In this document: positions 61,697 through 64,000 of the stretch, piece by piece
Layout of the letters: each line of letters opens with the position of its first letter
Numbering within the stretch: position 1 is the first letter of the stretch
Source: Streptomyces sp. Mut1
Lineage (GTDB): Bacteria; Actinomycetota; Actinomycetes; Streptomycetales; Streptomycetaceae
Direction: 5' to 3'
Length of the DNA stretch: 64,000 nucleotides
Assembly: GCF_030719295.1 (NCBI RefSeq)
Contig: NZ_CP120997.1
Span: 992,001 to 1,056,000 of the forward strand
Notes under the pieces: generated by a model
Told to the model about the DNA's origin: nothing
The model's database searches: none
Seen by the model: only the letters and a program-made list of their open reading frames with translations
Position numbers and translations under genes: made by a program

Positions 61697-63130
61697 TCAG
61701 GCGGTACGCCGCAGCAGGGCGAGGTACATCGCGTCCGTGCCGTGCAGATGCGGCCAGAGCTGGACATCGGGTCCGTCGCCCAGCGCGGGCACACCCGGCA
61801 TCAGGGGGCGGGCGTCGACCCACTCCGCCTCGACGGGTGCCCCGCCACGCCCCTTGAGCACGTCCTCGACCACCACCCGGGTCTCCGCGAGGTGGGGCGA
61901 GCAGGTCGCGTATCCGACGACGCCGCCGACCCGTACGGCCTTCAGCGCCTCGCGCAGCAGACCGCGCTGGAGGGGCGCGAAGCTCTCCAGGTCCTCCTTG
62001 CGGCGGCGCCAGCGGGCCTCCGGGCGGCGGCGCAGCGCGCCGAGGCCGGAGCAGGGCACGTCCATGAGGACGCGGTCGAAGGTGCCGGGCTGCCACGGCG
62101 GGCGGGTGCCGTCGGCGGTGATCACCTGGTAGGGGCCGGGGTTGCCGGCCAGCGCGCGTTCCACGAGGCGGGCCCGGTGCGGCTGCTTCTCGGCGGCCAG
62201 CAGGGCGGCGCCGCGTCCGGCGGCGAGTGCGGCGAGCAGGGCGGCCTTCCCGCCGGGGCCCGCGCAGCCGTCGAGCCAACGGGTGTCGCCGCCCTCCAGC
62301 GGGGCGTTCGCGAGGGCGGCGGCGACGAGCTGGCTGCCCTCGTCCTGGACACCGGCCCGGCCCTCGCCGACGGCGGTCAGGGCGCCGGGCTCGCCGCCCT
62401 CGGCCATCCGCACGGCGTAGGGCGACCAGCGGCCGGGGAGGGAGTTCTCCTCGCCGAGCGCCTCGGCCAGTTCGTCGGTGGTGGAGCGGCCGGGGCGGGC
62501 GACGAGTGTGACCTCGGGCCGTTCGTTGTCCGCTTCGAGCAGGTCCTCGATGCCGGCCCGGCCGCCGCCGAGCGCGTCCCAGAGGGCCGAGACGATCCAG
62601 CGGGGGTGCGAGTGCACGACGGAGAGGTGGTCCTCGGCGTCCTCCTCGTAGGAGGGGGCGACCCGCTCCACCCAGCCGTCGAGATCGTCGGCCGAGACCT
62701 TGCGCAGCACGGCGTTGACGAATTTGGCGCGTCCCTCCCCCAGCACCACCCGGGCCAGCTCGACGCTCGCGGAGACCGCGGCGTGGGTGGGGATGCGGGT
62801 GCCGAGCAACTGGTGCACGCCCATGTTCAGCACGTCCAGGACGGGCGGGTCGACCTCGCGCAGCGGGCGGTCGATGCAGGCGGCGACGATCGCGTCGTAC
62901 GTGCCCTGCCGGCGCAGCGTCCCGTAGACCAGCTCGGTCGCCAGGGCCGCGTCCCGCTGGTCGAAGTCGCCCTTGGCCCGCGCCTTCTTCAGCAGCGGGG
63001 GCAGGACGAGGTTCGCGTACGCGTCGCGCTCGTCGACGGCCCTGAGGACTTCGAAGGCGAGGAAGCGGACCGGGTCCTTCTTGGGACGGCGGTGCGGCTT
63101 GGCGGGACGGCGACGCGGCTGGTCGTTCAC
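61697..63130 (-). CDS. rsmB: 16S rRNA (cytosine-967-C5)-methyltransferase RsmB
   Basis: A 477-aa enzyme with an N-terminal NusB-like RNA-binding domain (about 20-165) and a C-terminal SAM-dependent methyltransferase domain. Motif I is 'DGCAGPGGKAALLAA', motif IV 'DVPCSGLGALRR' with the release cysteine, and motif VI 'VGYATCSPHLAET' with the nucleophile. It makes m5C in 16S rRNA. It starts at GTG 63130 and follows fmt by 73 bp. Confidence 0.96.
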   Translation of the reverse strand: MNDQPRRRPAKPHRRPKKDPVRFLAFEVLRAVDERDAYANLVLPPLLKKARAKGDFDQRDAALATELVYGTLRRQGTYDAIVAACIDRPLREVDPPVLDVLNMGVHQLLGTRIPTHAAVSASVELARVVLGEGRAKFVNAVLRKVSADDLDGWVERVAPSYEEDAEDHLSVVHSHPRWIVSALWDALGGGRAGIEDLLEADNERPEVTLVARPGRSTTDELAEALGEENSLPGRWSPYAVRMAEGGEPGALTAVGEGRAGVQDEGSQLVAAALANAPLEGGDTRWLDGCAGPGGKAALLAALAAGRGAALLAAEKQPHRARLVERALAGNPGPYQVITADGTRPPWQPGTFDRVLMDVPCSGLGALRRRPEARWRRRKEDLESFAPLQRGLLREALKAVRVGGVVGYATCSPHLAETRVVVEDVLKGRGGAPVEAEWVDARPLMPGVPALGDGPDVQLWPHLHGTDAMYLALLRRTA

Positions 63131-63203
63131 GTGAAAGGTGCTCCGCTGAAGGTGAGAGGACGAACCCTCCCAGCCTACGTCCCCGTCCCGGCCCGCCCGT
63201 CCG

Positions 63204-64000
63204 TCAGCTGCCGAGCAGTTCGCCCGGGGCGATGCGCACCCCGCGCGCCCAGTCCGCGGCGCGCATCGGCTTCTTGCCCTGCGGCTGGACCCAGAGCAGC
63301 TCGACGGCGTGCGATCCGGTGCCGACGAACACGTTGTTCTTGCCCACCGACAGCTCGCCGGGCGCGAGCTCGGACCGGTCCACGGCCGGGGTCGCCTGGA
63401 CCAGCTTCAGGCGCTCGCCCCGGAACAGCGTCCAGGCGCCGGGGGCCGGGGTGCAGGCACGGACGACGCGGTCCACGCGCAGGGCGGGCGCCGACCACTG
63501 GACCTGGGCGTCCTCGACGGTGATCTTGGGTGCGAGGGTGACCCCGTCGGCGGGCTGCGGCACGGCGTGCAGGGTGCCGTCCTCGATGCCGTCCATGGTC
63601 GCGGCGAGCAGCCCGGCACCGGCGAACGCGAGCCGGGTCAGCAGGTCGCCGCTGGTGTCGGTCGGGCGGACCTCCTCGGTGAGGACGCCGTACACCGGTC
63701 CGGAGTCGAGCCCCTCCTCGATGAGGAAGGTGGAGGCCCCGGTCACCTCGTCGCCGGCCATGACCGCGTGCTGCACGGGGGCCGCGCCGCGCCAGGCGGG
63801 CAGCAGCGAGAAGTGGAGGTTGACCCAGCCGCGGGCCGGCACGCCGAGCGCCACCTTGGGCAGCAGCGCGCCGTAGGCGACGACCGGGCAGCAGTCCGGC
63901 GCGATCTCCCGCAGCCGCGCGAGGAAGTCCTCGTCCCGGGGCCGGGCGGGCTTGAGGACCTCGATCCCGGCCTCCTCGGCGCGCTGGGCGACCGGGCTGG
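63204..64000 (-). CDS. fmt: Methionyl-tRNA formyltransferase (5' end outside the window)
   Basis: The 3' part, about 265 codons, of the enzyme that formylates initiator Met-tRNA using 10-formyl-tetrahydrofolate. The catalytic Asn-His and following Asp lie in '[17 protein letters not shown]' and the 'MAGDEVTG' region, and the C-terminal anticodon-proximal domain (last 100 residues) is complete. The N-terminal substrate motif is cut off; the frame stays open to base 64000. It heads the fmt-rsmB-rpe group. Confidence 0.96.
   Translation of the reverse strand, partial: SPVAQRAEEAGIEVLKPARPRDEDFLARLREIAPDCCPVVAYGALLPKVALGVPARGWVNLHFSLLPAWRGAAPVQHAVMAGDEVTGASTFLIEEGLDSGPVYGVLTEEVRPTDTSGDLLTRLAFAGAGLLAATMDGIEDGTLHAVPQPADGVTLAPKITVEDAQVQWSAPALRVDRVVRACTPAPGAWTLFRGERLKLVQATPAVDRSELAPGELSVGKNNVFVGTGSHAVELLWVQPQGKKPMRAADWARGVRIAPGELLGS

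Noticed and set aside
60677..63523. A 948-codon open frame opposite rpe, rsmB and fmt
   Set aside because: It spans three well-supported genes on the other strand and has no domain; a typical high-GC shadow.

Overview
The window is high-GC actinobacterial DNA, almost certainly a Streptomyces chromosome. The signs are third-position G/C bias, rare TTA leucine codons, ATGA/GTGA-coupled genes, mycothiol-type enzymes, a ribD-ribE-ribM-ribBA-ribH operon under an FMN riboswitch, GuaB1, a chitinase with the Streptomyces chitinase operator repeats, and REP-like intergenic repeats.

Region 1 (1 to about 29.6 kb) is an accessory, specialised-metabolite region built around an enediyne warhead cassette. 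A translationally coupled minus-strand operon (18565 to 8640) encodes UnbV, UnbU, the iterative enediyne polyketide synthase PksE (KS-AT-ACP-KR-DH-PPTase, 1961 aa), the hot-dog thioesterase TebC and a flavin reductase. Diverging beside it are an UnbL-type DUF1702 protein with a coupled P450, and on the other side a GMC oxidoreductase. Around this core lie a CcdA-like membrane protein, a carotenoid oxygenase with a divergent TetR regulator, an MFS exporter with an ArsR regulator and an SRPBCC protein, two CxxC AhpD/carboxymuconolactone-decarboxylase-like proteins, an SDR, an AraC regulator, two mycothiol-dependent-isomerase-fold proteins, an NAD-dependent epimerase, an ABC1/UbiB kinase and a MerR regulator. 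No sugar, aromatic-ring or apoprotein genes are visible, so the product looks like a tailored warhead rather than a decorated chromoprotein, unless the rest lies left of the window.

Region 2 (about 30 to 43.5 kb) looks like conserved chromosome: a Tat-exported C39-like peptidase, a uridine-kinase-like P-loop protein, a candidate C-rich small RNA, an EccA/CbxX-like AAA ATPase, two CNNM/CorC membrane proteins, a PH-domain protein, hisG, hisE and the riboflavin operon.

Region 3 (43.5 to 64 kb) holds nutrient-use and housekeeping genes: a GH18 chitinase, a MITE-like inverted-repeat element among REP-like repeats, a ROK regulator divergent from an MFS transporter, a uracil permease, a GH6 glycosidase, an amino-acid monooxygenase/amidase/Lrp/ALDH set, guaB1, an orphan sesquiterpene-synthase-like gene, a SorC regulator, rpe, rsmB and the 3' part of fmt.

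The working picture of Region 1 is this. PksE with its self-acylated ACP builds a linear polyene and TebC releases it. UnbL/UnbU/UnbV, the P450, the flavin reductase and the GMC enzyme convert it toward an enediyne. The surrounding regulators, exporter, SRPBCC protein and thiol-related proteins probably give control and self-protection. The product cannot be named from the sequence alone.
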